The notes under the pieces are model-generated. The model was not told the origin of the DNA, did not search any database, and saw nothing but the letters and a program-made list of their open reading frames with translations. A stretch of 64,000 nucleotides of DNA from Kitasatospora xanthocidica. Lineage in GTDB: Bacteria; Actinomycetota; Actinomycetes; Streptomycetales; Streptomycetaceae. The stretch lies in the NCBI RefSeq assembly GCF_014656195.1, contig NZ_BNBY01000006.1:127264-191263 (forward strand), written 5' to 3'. Positions 35,332 through 44,362 of this stretch are shown piece after piece. Numbering within the stretch: the stretch's first letter is position 1; every line of letters starts with the position of its first letter. A program made the translations under genes and the position numbers.

Positions 35332-36287
35332 ACCTGCTCGACACGGTGCTGCGCTGCCTCGCCACCCTCGTCGTCTTCCTCACCTTCCCGCTGGTCATCG
35401 GCCAGACCGAGCACAAGGTCATGGCGCACATGCAGGGCCGGCTCGGCCCGATGTACGCGGGCGGCTTCCACGGCTGGGCGCAGCTCGTCGCGGACGGCGT
35501 GAAGTTCGCGCAGAAGGAGGACATCGTCCCGGCCGGGGCGGACCGCCGGATCTTCCAGCTGGCGCCCGCCGTCTCGCTGCTGCCGTACCTCTTCGTACTG
35601 CTGGCGATCCCGGTCGGCCCGAACGGCTTCGTCGGCCAGGCGGTCGACGCCGGGCTGTTCTTCGTGCTGGCCGTGATGGGCGTCGGCGTGATCGGCAAGC
35701 TGATGGCCGGCTGGGCCTCGGCGAACAAGTTCTCGCTGCTCGGCGGTCTGCGGACGGCCGCGCAGCTGATGTCGTACGAGCTGCCGATGGTGCTGGCGGC
35801 GGCCTCGGTGGCGATGGCCGCCGGCACGCTCTCGCTGCCCGGGATCGTGGACTCCTGGCAGTGGTACTGGCTGCCCTGGCAGATCATCGGCGCGTTCGTG
35901 TTCTTCACGGCGGGCCTGGCCGAGCTGCAGCGGCCGCCGTTCGACATGCCGGTGGCCGACTCGGAGATCATCTTCGGCGCGTACACCGAGTACACCGGTC
36001 TGCGGTTCGCGCTGTTCCTGCTGTCCGAGTACGTGGGCATCCTCGTGGTGTCCGCGCTGACCGCGGTGCTCTTCCTGGGCGGCTGGCACGGGCCGATGTC
36101 CGACCAGCTCGGCTGGCTCTGGATGATCCTCAAGACCTTCGCGCTGGCCTTCGTGGTCATCTGGTTGCGGGTCACCTACCCGCGGCTGCGCGAGGACCAG
36201 CTGATGCGCTTCGCGTGGGCGGTGCTGATCCCGCTCGCCCTCGTCCAGCTGGCCCTCACCGGCATCATCAAGGTGGCGATCTCATGA
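35328..36287 (+). CDS. nuoH: NADH-quinone oxidoreductase subunit H (second nuo operon)
   Basis: A 319-residue membrane subunit joining the peripheral and membrane arms and lining the quinone tunnel. About eight hydrophobic segments and conserved loops are present: ERKVMAHMQGRLGP-like sequence (here EHKVMAHMQGRLGPMYAGG), AELQRPPFDMPVADSE and GAYTEYTG. GTG 35328 overlaps the nuoC stop by 4 bp. The stop overlaps a small ORF, not nuoI directly. It is a little shorter than many H subunits, but no conserved block is missing. Confidence 0.93.
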   Translation: MNLLDTVLRCLATLVVFLTFPLVIGQTEHKVMAHMQGRLGPMYAGGFHGWAQLVADGVKFAQKEDIVPAGADRRIFQLAPAVSLLPYLFVLLAIPVGPNGFVGQAVDAGLFFVLAVMGVGVIGKLMAGWASANKFSLLGGLRTAAQLMSYELPMVLAAASVAMAAGTLSLPGIVDSWQWYWLPWQIIGAFVFFTAGLAELQRPPFDMPVADSEIIFGAYTEYTGLRFALFLLSEYVGILVVSALTAVLFLGGWHGPMSDQLGWLWMILKTFALAFVVIWLRVTYPRLREDQLMRFAWAVLIPLALVQLALTGIIKVAIS

Positions 36288-36305
36288 GCGAGCGAAGCGA
36301 GCGAA
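36280..36305 (+). repeat. 26-bp repeat at the nuoH/smORF junction, copy 2
   Basis: Same 26-bp element as at 34176-34201 with a single base difference; it too covers an ATGA overlap and encodes MSERSER. Within it, GAGCGAAGCGAG (36290-36301) recurs at 36341-36352, so the inserted stretch before nuoI is flanked by 12-bp direct repeats. Confidence 0.85.
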
Positions 36306-36364
36306 TCATCGTTAGGTGCGTACGGGCGAATGCCCCTGTTGAGCGAAGCGAGGCGGGCGCATGA
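36284..36364 (+). CDS. 26-residue ORF linking nuoH to nuoI
   Basis: ATG 36284 overlaps the nuoH stop (ATGA), and its own TGA (36362-36364) overlaps the nuoI ATG (ATGA). It encodes [20 protein letters not shown] and RSEAGA. It is basic, has no membrane segment, and has no family I know. The position and double overlap mean ribosomes leaving nuoH can pass through this ORF into nuoI, so it may act mainly to keep translational coupling across an inserted repeat. Confidence 0.5.
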   Translation: MSERSERIIVRCVRANAPVERSEAGA

Positions 36365-36918
36365 GTTTCCCCGGTGCCGGGCTCGCCAAGGGCCTGGCCG
36401 TGACGCTGCGGACGATGACGAAGAAGACCGTCACCGCGCAGTACCCCGACGTGCAGCCGGTGCTGCCGCCGCGTTCGCGCGGCGTCATCGCGCTGCTGGA
36501 GGAGAACTGCACGGTGTGCATGCTCTGCGCACGCGAGTGCCCGGACTGGTGCATCTACATCGACTCCCACAAGGAGACGCTGCCGGCCGCCGAGCCGAAC
36601 GCCCGGGCCCGCACCCGCAACGTGCTGGACCGGTTCGCCATCGACTTCTCGCTCTGCATGTACTGCGGGATCTGCATCGAGGTCTGCCCCTTCGACGCGC
36701 TGTTCTGGTCGCCGGAGTTCGAGTACGCGGAGACCGACATCCTTGAGCTGACCCACGAGCGGGAGAAGCTCCGCGAGTGGATGTGGACCGTCCCGGCGCC
36801 GCCGGCGCTGGACCCGGCGGCCGAGGAGCCCAAGGAGATCGCCACCGCGCGCAAGGCCGCGGACAAGCTGGCCGCGGCCGCCGCCGCGGCACTCGAGGAG
36901 AAGGGTGACGACGCATGA
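36361..36918 (+). CDS. nuoI: NADH-quinone oxidoreductase subunit I (second nuo operon)
   Basis: A 185-residue ferredoxin-like subunit with two [4Fe-4S] motifs: [12 protein letters not shown] and [12 protein letters not shown], which carry clusters N6a and N6b between the peripheral arm and N2. The N-terminal amphipathic part ([21 protein letters not shown]) is typical of membrane contact. A Lys/Ala-rich tail of ~40 residues follows the fold. The ATG overlaps the preceding small ORF by 4 bp, and the stop overlaps nuoJ. Confidence 0.95.
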   Translation: MSFPGAGLAKGLAVTLRTMTKKTVTAQYPDVQPVLPPRSRGVIALLEENCTVCMLCARECPDWCIYIDSHKETLPAAEPNARARTRNVLDRFAIDFSLCMYCGICIEVCPFDALFWSPEFEYAETDILELTHEREKLREWMWTVPAPPALDPAAEEPKEIATARKAADKLAAAAAAALEEKGDDA

Positions 36919-37667
36919 GTCCCGCCGCCACGCTCCTCGCGGCGACCGGCTCGCTGGAGCCGGCCGCCCGCTCGTTCCTGTCCCCGACCGGCCAGGAGAT
37001 CGTCTTCCTGCTGGTCGGCATCGCCGTGCTCGGCTCGGCCGTGGTCGCCGTCACCACCAAGCAGCTGGTGCACGCCGCGCTCTGGCTGATCGTCGCGCTC
37101 GGCGGGCTGGCGGTGGAGTTCCTGCTGCTCACGGCCGAGTTCATCGCCTGGGTGCAGGTGCTGATCTACCTCGGCTCGGTCGTCGTCCTGGTGCTGTTCG
37201 GGCTGATGCTCACCAAGGCGCCGATCGGCCGCTCGCCGGACGCCGACTCCAAGAACCGCTGGGTGGCCCTGGCCGTGGCGCTGGCCTCGGCCGGGACGCT
37301 GGTCACGCTGGTCGTCGACGCCTTCCGGACCTCCTGGATCGACCTCGGCGCGGGCGGTGGCTCCGCCGCCGTCACCGGGGCGAGCCTGTTCCGGAACTGG
37401 GTGCTGCCCTTCGAGGCGCTGTCCGTCCTGCTGCTGGCGGCGCTGGTCGGCGCGATCGTGCTGTCGCGCGGGGACAAGCGCCGGGTGCCGGCGCCCCGGG
37501 CGGGCAAGCTGCGCGCCGGGCGGCCGGTCGGGTCGAACGGGACCGTCGCCGCGACCGCGCCGCGCACCGCCCCGGAGGCCGCCGGTTCGGCCGCCGGTTC
37601 GTCCGACGCCCCGTCCGCCGGTTCGTCCGACGCACCGTCCGCGCCCGCCGCGTCGGAGGAGAGCTGA
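36915..37667 (+). CDS. nuoJ: NADH-quinone oxidoreductase subunit J (second nuo operon)
   Basis: A 250-residue membrane subunit with five hydrophobic segments in the first ~190 residues; conserved [32 protein letters not shown] is the central helix involved in coupling. The last ~65 residues are an Ala/Ser/Pro-rich cytoplasmic extension ending in repeated GSSDAPS units. Starts at ATG 36915 in a 4-bp overlap with nuoI; the stop shares one base with the nuoK ATG. Confidence 0.93.
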   Translation: MSPAATLLAATGSLEPAARSFLSPTGQEIVFLLVGIAVLGSAVVAVTTKQLVHAALWLIVALGGLAVEFLLLTAEFIAWVQVLIYLGSVVVLVLFGLMLTKAPIGRSPDADSKNRWVALAVALASAGTLVTLVVDAFRTSWIDLGAGGGSAAVTGASLFRNWVLPFEALSVLLLAALVGAIVLSRGDKRRVPAPRAGKLRAGRPVGSNGTVAATAPRTAPEAAGSAAGSSDAPSAGSSDAPSAPAASEES

Positions 37668-38041
37668 TGCACCTCGCCTACCCGGCCGTCCTCGCCGCGC
37701 TGCTGTTCAGCGTCGGCGTGTACGGCGTACTCGCCCGGCGCAACGCCGTCCTGGTCCTGATGTCCGTCGAGCTGATGCTCAACGCCGTCAACCTCAACCT
37801 GGTCGCCTTCGACGTCTGGCTGCGCGACTCGCTGCACGCCGGGCAGGCGCTCACCCTGTTCACCATCACCGTCGCCGCCGCCGAGATCGGGCTGGGACTC
37901 GCCATCGTCCTGCTGCTGTTCCGGGCCCGGGGCACCGCGGACATCGACCGGGCCACCGCGCTCGGCGACCCGGCCGAGGCGCTCGCCACCGAGGAGGCGC
38001 CGGCCGGAGCCGAGGCGCTGAAGGGCCAGGCCACCGCATGA
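37667..38041 (+). CDS. nuoK: NADH-quinone oxidoreductase subunit K (second nuo operon)
   Basis: A 124-residue membrane subunit with three helices and the conserved buried glutamates ([16 protein letters not shown] and [14 protein letters not shown]), part of the antiporter-like module. The C-terminal ~28 residues form a soluble Ala/Glu-rich tail. ATG 37667 shares its A with the nuoJ stop (TGATG), and the stop overlaps nuoL (ATGA). Confidence 0.95.
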   Translation: MHLAYPAVLAALLFSVGVYGVLARRNAVLVLMSVELMLNAVNLNLVAFDVWLRDSLHAGQALTLFTITVAAAEIGLGLAIVLLLFRARGTADIDRATALGDPAEALATEEAPAGAEALKGQATA

Positions 38042-40056
38042 ACCTCGCCCTGCCCGTACTCGTCCCCGCGCTGCCCGTGCTCGGCGCGGCCGCGACCCTG
38101 GCCGTCGGGAGGAAGGCGCCCGGGCTGGCCCGGCCGCTGGCGATCGTCCCGGTCGCCGTCTCGGCCGTGCTCGCCCTGGTGGTCGCCCTCCAGCTCGGCA
38201 CCGGCCGGACCCTCGACGCGGCCACCCGGCTCACCCCGACCGGCGGCCCGGACATCGCGCTCGCCCTCCACCTGGACGGCTTCGCCTCGCTGATCTCGGT
38301 GCTGGTCGGCCTGGTCGCCACCTGCGTCCAGGTCTACTCGACCGCGTACCTGAAGAAGGACCCGCGCTACCCCTCGTACGCGGCGCTGGTCTCGCTGTTC
38401 ACCGCGGCGATGTTCCTGGTGGTCTACTCGGGCGACCTGATCGTGCTGCTGGTCGGCTGGGAGGTCATGGGCCTCTGTTCGTACTTCCTGATCGGCCACC
38501 ACTGGGAGACCGCCGACGCCCGCTCGGCCTCGCTCAAGGCCTTCCTGGTCACCAAGCTCGGCGACGTGCCGTTCCTGTTCGGGATCTTCCTGCTGGCCGC
38601 GGACGCCGGCAGCTTCCGGATCCCGGACGTGCTGGCCGCCGCGGGCGAGGGCCGGCTCGGCCACCCGACGCTGATCGCGCTGCTGCTGCTCGCCGGGGTC
38701 GCCGGCAAGAGCGCGCAGTTCCCGCTGCACACCTGGCTCCCGGACGCGATGGCCGGCCCGACGCCGGTCTCCGCGCTGATCCACGCCGCCACCATGGTCG
38801 CGGCCGGCATCTACCTGGTCGCCCGGCTGCTGCCGGTGTTCCTGCTCTCGGGCGCGGCACTGGTCGTGCTCGCGGTGATGGCCGCCGTGACGATGATCGG
38901 CTCGGCGCTGTGCGCGCTCGCCCAGGACGACCTCAAGCGGGTGCTCGCCTACTCCACCGTCGGCCAGCTCGGCTACATGGCCGGCGCCCTGGCCAGCGGC
39001 GACCGCGAGGCCTCCGTCTTCCACCTGGTCAGCCACGGCGCGTTCAAGGCGCTGCTGTTCCTGGCCGCCGGCGTGGTCATCCACGCCGCGCACACCAACT
39101 CGATCTCCGTGATGTCCCGGATCCCCGGGCTGCGCAAGCGCGTCCCGGACGCCTACTGGACGATGGGCATCGCCCTGGTCGCCCTCGCCGGGCTGCCGCC
39201 GTTCTCCGGCTTCTTCAGCAAGGAGGCGGTGCTGACCGCCGCCGAGCACGCCGCCAACGGCGAGGCGCTCACCAACGGGCTCGGCCCCGCCTCGGCGGTG
39301 CCGCAGGCCGCCGGGTGGATCGTGCTGATCTCCGCCGCGCTCACCGCGCTGCTCACCGGCGCCTACGCGACCCGGCTCTTCCTGGTGGCCTTCCACAGCC
39401 CGACCGGTGCCGCCGCCGCGCCGCGGGTGCTGCCAGCCGCCGACCCGGCCACCGCCGCGGCCGACCACGAAGCGGGCGCGCCGTACTCGCCCGAGCCGGA
39501 CGAGGCCGACCCGGCCACCGCCGAGCCGCCCGCGATGCGCTGGCCGCTCTGGGTGCTGGCCGTCCCGACCATGGGCTTCGGCATCGCCGGCCTGCGCTCG
39601 GACTGGCTGCCCGCCCTGCTGGACGGCGGCCCGCTGCGGCCCTCCGGGGTCACCGCCGTCACCGGCACCGGGCTCGCCCTGGTCGGCGTGCTCGCCGCGT
39701 ACGGCGCCTGGCGCTCGGCCACCGCCCGACTGGGCACCGGCGGCCCGGCCCCGGCCGCCGAGGTGGTCGTCGCCGACCCCGGGCGCACCCTGCTCGGCCC
39801 GCTGTTCGGCCCGGCCCGGCACGGCTTCGGCGTCGACCGGCTCTACGACGCGCTGTTCGTCCGCCCGGTGGCGGCCGCCGCCCGGCTGGTCCGCTTCCTC
39901 GACCGCGAGGTCGTCGAGACCTACGTGCGCGGCAGCGGCGCGGGCGCCGACCTGCTCGGCCGGGCCGTCCGGCTCGCGCAGACCGGCAACGCGCAGACCT
40001 ACCTCAGCGCCCTGCTGGCCGCCGTGGTCCTGCTGGCCGTCCTGGTGGCGGTGTAG
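38038..40056 (+). CDS. nuoL: NADH-quinone oxidoreductase subunit L (second nuo operon)
   Basis: A 672-residue antiporter-like subunit, the distal proton pump of the membrane arm. Conserved elements include the key Glu in [19 protein letters not shown], the Lys/His segments [33 protein letters not shown] and [16 protein letters not shown], and the C-terminal lateral helix region (residues ~560-670). A Glu/Ala-rich cytoplasmic insert (residues ~465-500) separates core and tail. It starts in an ATGA overlap with nuoK; nuoM follows 53 bp downstream with its own AAGGAG ribosome site. Confidence 0.94.
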   Translation: MNLALPVLVPALPVLGAAATLAVGRKAPGLARPLAIVPVAVSAVLALVVALQLGTGRTLDAATRLTPTGGPDIALALHLDGFASLISVLVGLVATCVQVYSTAYLKKDPRYPSYAALVSLFTAAMFLVVYSGDLIVLLVGWEVMGLCSYFLIGHHWETADARSASLKAFLVTKLGDVPFLFGIFLLAADAGSFRIPDVLAAAGEGRLGHPTLIALLLLAGVAGKSAQFPLHTWLPDAMAGPTPVSALIHAATMVAAGIYLVARLLPVFLLSGAALVVLAVMAAVTMIGSALCALAQDDLKRVLAYSTVGQLGYMAGALASGDREASVFHLVSHGAFKALLFLAAGVVIHAAHTNSISVMSRIPGLRKRVPDAYWTMGIALVALAGLPPFSGFFSKEAVLTAAEHAANGEALTNGLGPASAVPQAAGWIVLISAALTALLTGAYATRLFLVAFHSPTGAAAAPRVLPAADPATAAADHEAGAPYSPEPDEADPATAEPPAMRWPLWVLAVPTMGFGIAGLRSDWLPALLDGGPLRPSGVTAVTGTGLALVGVLAAYGAWRSATARLGTGGPAPAAEVVVADPGRTLLGPLFGPARHGFGVDRLYDALFVRPVAAAARLVRFLDREVVETYVRGSGAGADLLGRAVRLAQTGNAQTYLSALLAAVVLLAVLVAV

Positions 40057-40109
40057 CCGGTGCAGTCCTCCACCTCCGCCCCCTCGACCACCGCACCAAG
40101 GAGCCCCCG

Positions 40110-41666
40110 ATGAACGCGGTCCTCATCGCCCTCCTGGTGCTGCCGCTGCTCGGCGCCGCGCTCACCCTGGCGCCGGTGTTCGGGCCGGACCGGGCCACCG
40201 CCGACCGGCGGGCGCTGCGGCTGAACACCGTCGTCACCGGCGCGGTGCTGCTGCTCGCCGTCGCCCTCGCGGCCGGCTTCGACCACGACGAACCCGCCCG
40301 GATGCAGGCCACCACCGACGTGTCCTGGATCCCGGCCCTGCACGTGCGCCTCCACCTCGGCGTGGACGGCATCTCGCTGCCGCTGGTCGTGCTGACCGCA
40401 CTGCTCACCTTCCTCTGCGCGCTGTACTCGGAGAAGCGGCTGCCGAACGGGGACACCGTCCCGTCCGCACAGGCCTTCGTCGGGCTGTTCCTCCTCCTCG
40501 AAGTCGGCATGCTCGCCACCTTCGCTGTGCTGGACCTCCTGCTCTTCTTCCTGGCCTTCGAGATCGTGCTGATTCCGATGTACTTCCTGATCGCCCGCTG
40601 GGGGAGCGGCGCCAAGGTCCCGGCCGCCAACCGGTTCATCCTCTACACGCTGCTCGGCTCGGCCGTGATGCTGCTCGGCTTCCTGCTGATCGGCAGCAAG
40701 GCCGGCACCTTCGACATGCAGGCCCTGGCCACCGCGCACGGCAGCGGCCTGAGCCACACCACCCAGGTGATCGCCGCGCTGGCGATCCTGGTCGGGCTCG
40801 CGGTCAAGGCCCCCGCCTGGCCGCTGCACAGCTGGCTCCCCGACGCCCACACCGCCGCCCCGACGGTGGGCTCGGTGCTGCTCGCCGGCGTGCTGCTGAA
40901 GATGGGCACGTACGGTCTGGTCCGCGTCCTCCTCCCGGTCGTGCCGGACGGCACCACCACGCTCGCCCCCTACCTGGGCGCCTTCGCGGCCGTCGGCATC
41001 GTCTACGGATCGCTGGCCTGCCTGGCGCTCGCCCGCCCCGGATCCAAGGGCGACCTCAAGCGCCTGATCGCGTACTCCTCCGTCGGCCACATGGGCTTCG
41101 TGCTGCTCGGCATCGCCTCCCTCACCCCGGTGGGCGTCAACGGCGCGCTGTTCGCCAACATCGCCCACGGTCTGATCACCGGTCTGCTGTTCTTCGTCGT
41201 CGGCGCGCTCAAGGACCGCTACGGCACGGCGGACCTCGACACCCTCGCCGGCGCCACCGGCGCCGCCCTGTACGGCCGGGCACCACGACTCGGCGCACTG
41301 CTCGCCTTCGCCGCCGTCGCCAGCCTCGGCCTGCCCGGTCTGGCCGGCTTCTGGGGCGAGCTGCTCGCCATGTTCGGCGCGTTCGACCCCGCCCAGGGCC
41401 TGTCACGCCCCGCCTTCGTCACCTACATGGTCCTGGCCGGCCTCGGCACCCTCCTCACCGCCGCGTACCTGCTGATCGTGGTCAAGCGCGTCTGCATGGG
41501 CGACCCCGAGCAGCCCGCGCCGGTGGCCGAGGTGGCCGACCTGCGCCGCTACGAGGCGGTCAGCTGGACGCCACTGGCCGCGCTCACCCTGCTCGCCGGC
41601 CTCTGGCCCGCGCTGCTGCTCTCCCTCTCGAACCCCGCCGTCAAGCACCTCCTCGGGGGTGGCTGA
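40110..41666 (+). CDS. nuoM: NADH-quinone oxidoreductase subunit M (second nuo operon)
   Basis: A 518-residue antiporter-like subunit with about 14 membrane segments. The conserved glutamate is in LLLFFLAFEIVLIPMYFLI, and the lysine-containing segments are VGLAVKAPAWPLHSWLPDAHTAAPTVGSVLLAGVLLKMGTYG and KGDLKRLIAYSSVGHMGFV. AAGGAG (40098-40103) sits 7 bp before ATG 40110. It is one of the few genes in this operon not overlapping its neighbour. Confidence 0.95.
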   Translation: MNAVLIALLVLPLLGAALTLAPVFGPDRATADRRALRLNTVVTGAVLLLAVALAAGFDHDEPARMQATTDVSWIPALHVRLHLGVDGISLPLVVLTALLTFLCALYSEKRLPNGDTVPSAQAFVGLFLLLEVGMLATFAVLDLLLFFLAFEIVLIPMYFLIARWGSGAKVPAANRFILYTLLGSAVMLLGFLLIGSKAGTFDMQALATAHGSGLSHTTQVIAALAILVGLAVKAPAWPLHSWLPDAHTAAPTVGSVLLAGVLLKMGTYGLVRVLLPVVPDGTTTLAPYLGAFAAVGIVYGSLACLALARPGSKGDLKRLIAYSSVGHMGFVLLGIASLTPVGVNGALFANIAHGLITGLLFFVVGALKDRYGTADLDTLAGATGAALYGRAPRLGALLAFAAVASLGLPGLAGFWGELLAMFGAFDPAQGLSRPAFVTYMVLAGLGTLLTAAYLLIVVKRVCMGDPEQPAPVAEVADLRRYEAVSWTPLAALTLLAGLWPALLLSLSNPAVKHLLGGG

Positions 41667-41668
41667 CC

Positions 41669-43285
41669 GTGCTCGCCGCCCAGACCGCCGCACTCGGACC
41701 TCACTCCACGGGGCAGCACACTGTGACCTCCCTCGCCGTAGCCAACCCGGGCAGCCTGATCCAGTCCGTGGACTGGGTGGCGATCGCGCCGCCGCTGATC
41801 GCCGCCGTGGCCGCCCTTGCCGTGCTGATCACGGACCTGTTCCTGCCCGAGCGGCACAAGAAGTGGCTCGGCCGCCTCACCGTGGCCGGACTCGCCCTCG
41901 CCCTCATCGCACTCCTCCCCCTCGCCGGACGCTCACCCCGAGCGACCTTCTGTGTGCAGAACGTAGCAGGGGGCACTGACAACGGCGGCTGCTCCTACGT
42001 CGCCGACCACTTCGCCCTGGTGTTCCAGCTGCTCGCCCTCGGCGGCGCGCTGATCGCGGCACTGCTGTCGGCCCACACGGTCGAGGACGAGAAGCTGCCC
42101 CGCGGCGAGTACTGGTTCCTGCTGCTCTCCAGCGCCACCGGCGCCGCCCTGCTGCCCGCCTCCCGCGACCTCGCCACCCTGGTGATCGCCCTGGAGGTCG
42201 CCTCGCTGCCGGCCTTCGCCCTCGTCGCGCTGCGCCGGGACGGCCGGGGCGCCGAGGCCGCGCTCAAGTTCTTCGTCTCCTCGGTGACCGCGACCGCCGT
42301 CATGCTGCTCGGCATCGGCTTCGTCTACGCCGCGAGCGGCAGCCTGCACCTCGCCGCCGTCGCCCAGGGCCTGGAGCACGCCCCCGGACAGCTCAAGCCG
42401 CTGGCCGAGGCCGGCGCGGTGCTGACCCTGGTCGGCTTCGCCTTCAAGGTCGCCGCCGTCCCGTTCCACTTCTGGGTGCCCGACACCTACACCGGCGCGC
42501 CGCTGCCGGTGGCCGGCTACCTCTCGGTGGTGGGAAAGGCGGCCGGCCTCTCCGGGCTCGCGCTCGCCACCACCATCGCCTTCCGCCCGTACGCGCACAC
42601 CTGGGGCCTGGCGCTCGCGGTACTGGCCGCCGTCACCATGACCGTCGGCAACGTCGGCGCGCTGCGGCAGCGCTTCGACACCCGGTACAGCGCGGTGCGG
42701 CTGCTCGCCTGGTCCTCGGTCGGCCAGGCCGGGTACCTGCTGGTGCCGCTCGCCGCCGCCGGCTACGCGCCCACCGGGGCCGACCCCCTCGGCGCCACCG
42801 CCGCGTACGCGCTGATCTACGGCGTGGTCAACCTCGGCGCCTTCGGCGTCGTCGCGGCGGTCGGCCGCCGCGCCGGAACCAGCGTGGACGACTTCCGCGG
42901 ACTGTTCGCCCGCCGCCGCTGGACGGCGCTGGCACTGGCCTTCTTCCTGCTCTGCCTGGCCGGGCTGCCGCCGGGCGTGATCGGCCTGTTCGGCAAGGTC
43001 GTGGTGTTCCGCGCGGCCGTCGACGCCGGACTGGGCTGGCTGGCCGTCGTGATGGCCGCCAACGTGGTCGTCGCCCTGTACTACTACCTGCTCTGGACGG
43101 CGCGGCTGTTCGCCCCGGCGGCCGACGGGGCGGCGACCGGGGAACCGGTGGGCACCGGGGCCGGGGCCGAGCGCAGGCTGCCGGCCAGCCTGACCGCGAC
43201 CCTCGGGCTCACCGCCTGCGTCGCGGTGGTCCTCTCGGTGGCGCCGCAGCTGGTCCTGCAGGTCGCGGGCGGCTCCCTGTTCTGA
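41669..43285 (+). CDS. nuoN: NADH-quinone oxidoreductase subunit N (second nuo operon)
   Basis: A 538-residue antiporter-like subunit, the last gene of the operon. Conserved parts are LVIALEVASLPAFALVALRRD with the channel Glu, GFAFKVAAVPFHFWVPDTYTGAP, and RLLAWSSVGQAGYLLVPLA. The short loop FCVQNVAGGTDNGGCSYVADH near residue 95 holds two Cys and looks lineage-specific. GTG 41669 follows nuoM by 2 bp with a G-rich Shine-Dalgarno at 41655-41662; GTG 41723 would be an alternative 18 codons later. Confidence 0.92.
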   Translation: MLAAQTAALGPHSTGQHTVTSLAVANPGSLIQSVDWVAIAPPLIAAVAALAVLITDLFLPERHKKWLGRLTVAGLALALIALLPLAGRSPRATFCVQNVAGGTDNGGCSYVADHFALVFQLLALGGALIAALLSAHTVEDEKLPRGEYWFLLLSSATGAALLPASRDLATLVIALEVASLPAFALVALRRDGRGAEAALKFFVSSVTATAVMLLGIGFVYAASGSLHLAAVAQGLEHAPGQLKPLAEAGAVLTLVGFAFKVAAVPFHFWVPDTYTGAPLPVAGYLSVVGKAAGLSGLALATTIAFRPYAHTWGLALAVLAAVTMTVGNVGALRQRFDTRYSAVRLLAWSSVGQAGYLLVPLAAAGYAPTGADPLGATAAYALIYGVVNLGAFGVVAAVGRRAGTSVDDFRGLFARRRWTALALAFFLLCLAGLPPGVIGLFGKVVVFRAAVDAGLGWLAVVMAANVVVALYYYLLWTARLFAPAADGAATGEPVGTGAGAERRLPASLTATLGLTACVAVVLSVAPQLVLQVAGGSLF

Positions 43286-43290
43286 GCCGG

Positions 43291-43310
43291 GGCCGCCCGG
43301 CGGGGCGGCC
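43291..43310 (+). terminator. 8-bp GC hairpin after nuoN
   Basis: GGCCGCCC (43291-43298) pairs with 43303-43310 around a 4-nt loop just after the nuoN stop, marking the likely end of the operon. Confidence 0.5.
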
Positions 43311-43456
43311 TTCCCGGGTGCGGGGCGGTGCGGCGGCGTCACGCCCCGGGGTGTCGCGTCGGTCACAAGGGAACAAGGGTCCCGGCCCCACCCGTTGACC
43401 GGGCAAGAGGGACGAGGCAGAAAGGGCTTCCCCACCGCACCATTGGAGGGCCTGAC

Positions 43457-44320
43457 GTGCACCGCCGGCACAACGGACTGAGGACCGCCGTCCTGCTCGG
43501 CGGCCTCTCGGCGCTGATCCTGGTCATCGGAAGCTTCTTCGGCCGCGGCGGGCTCGTGATCGCCCTGCTGATCGCCCTCGGGACCAACGCCTACGCCTAC
43601 TGGAACAGCGACAGGATCGCGCTGCGGGCCATGCGGGCCCGGCCCGTCAGCGAGTTCGAGGCGCCGCAGCTGTACCGGATCGTCCGCGAGCTCTCCACGG
43701 CCGCCCGCCAGCCGATGCCCCGCCTCTACATCTCCCCGACCCCGGCCCCGAACGCCTTCGCCACCGGCCGCAACCCGCGCAACGCGGCGGTCTGCTGCAC
43801 GGAGGGCATCCTGCGGATCCTCGACGAGCGCGAGCTGCGGGGCGTGCTCGGACACGAGCTGAGCCACGTCTACAACCGGGACATCCTGATCTCCTCGGTC
43901 GCCGGGGCACTCGCCTCGGTGGTGATGTTCCTGGTCAACTTCGCCTGGCTGGTCCCCTTCGGCCGCTCCGACGACGACGACGGCCCGGGGCTGTTCGGGG
44001 TGCTCGCCATCATGATCCTCGGGCCGCTGGCGGCCGGACTGATCCAGATGGCGGTCAGCCGCTCCCGCGAGTACCAGGCCGACGCCGACGGCGCCCGGAT
44101 CACCGGCGACCCGCTCGCCCTCGCCGGCGCCCTCCGGAAGCTCGACGCCGGCACCCGTCAGCTGCCCCTCCCGCCCGAGCCGCAGCTCCAGACGGCCAGC
44201 CACATGATGATCGCCAGCCCGTTCCGCCCGGGCGAGGCCGGCGCCAGGCTGTTCTCCACCCACCCGCCGATGGCGGAGCGGATCGCCCGCCTGGAGCGGA
44301 TGGCGGGGTACGGGCGGTAG
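43457..44320 (+). CDS. htpX: HtpX-type M48 membrane metalloprotease
   Basis: A 287-residue zinc metalloprotease of the HtpX family, which degrades misfolded membrane proteins. Two N-terminal membrane segments (residues ~9-27 and ~33-50) precede the catalytic motif H133-E-L-S-H137 ([14 protein letters not shown]), and the third zinc ligand region is [11 protein letters not shown]; two further membrane segments lie between. GTG 43457 is preceded by GGAGG at a good distance. Following the nuo operon, it may help quality control of the large membrane subunits, but it has its own upstream region of 170 bp. Confidence 0.94.
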   Translation: MHRRHNGLRTAVLLGGLSALILVIGSFFGRGGLVIALLIALGTNAYAYWNSDRIALRAMRARPVSEFEAPQLYRIVRELSTAARQPMPRLYISPTPAPNAFATGRNPRNAAVCCTEGILRILDERELRGVLGHELSHVYNRDILISSVAGALASVVMFLVNFAWLVPFGRSDDDDGPGLFGVLAIMILGPLAAGLIQMAVSRSREYQADADGARITGDPLALAGALRKLDAGTRQLPLPPEPQLQTASHMMIASPFRPGEAGARLFSTHPPMAERIARLERMAGYGR

Positions 44321-44362
44321 GTCGTCGGACGGGAGCTGGGCGCGGGCACTGGGTGGGGCTGT

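Noticed and set aside
34176..36305. The 26-bp repeat as an insertion sequence end
   Set aside because: No transposase, terminal inverted repeats or target-site duplication was found around either copy.
41933..44263. Minus-strand open frame of 776 codons opposite nuoN and htpX
   Set aside because: Shadow of two clear genes.
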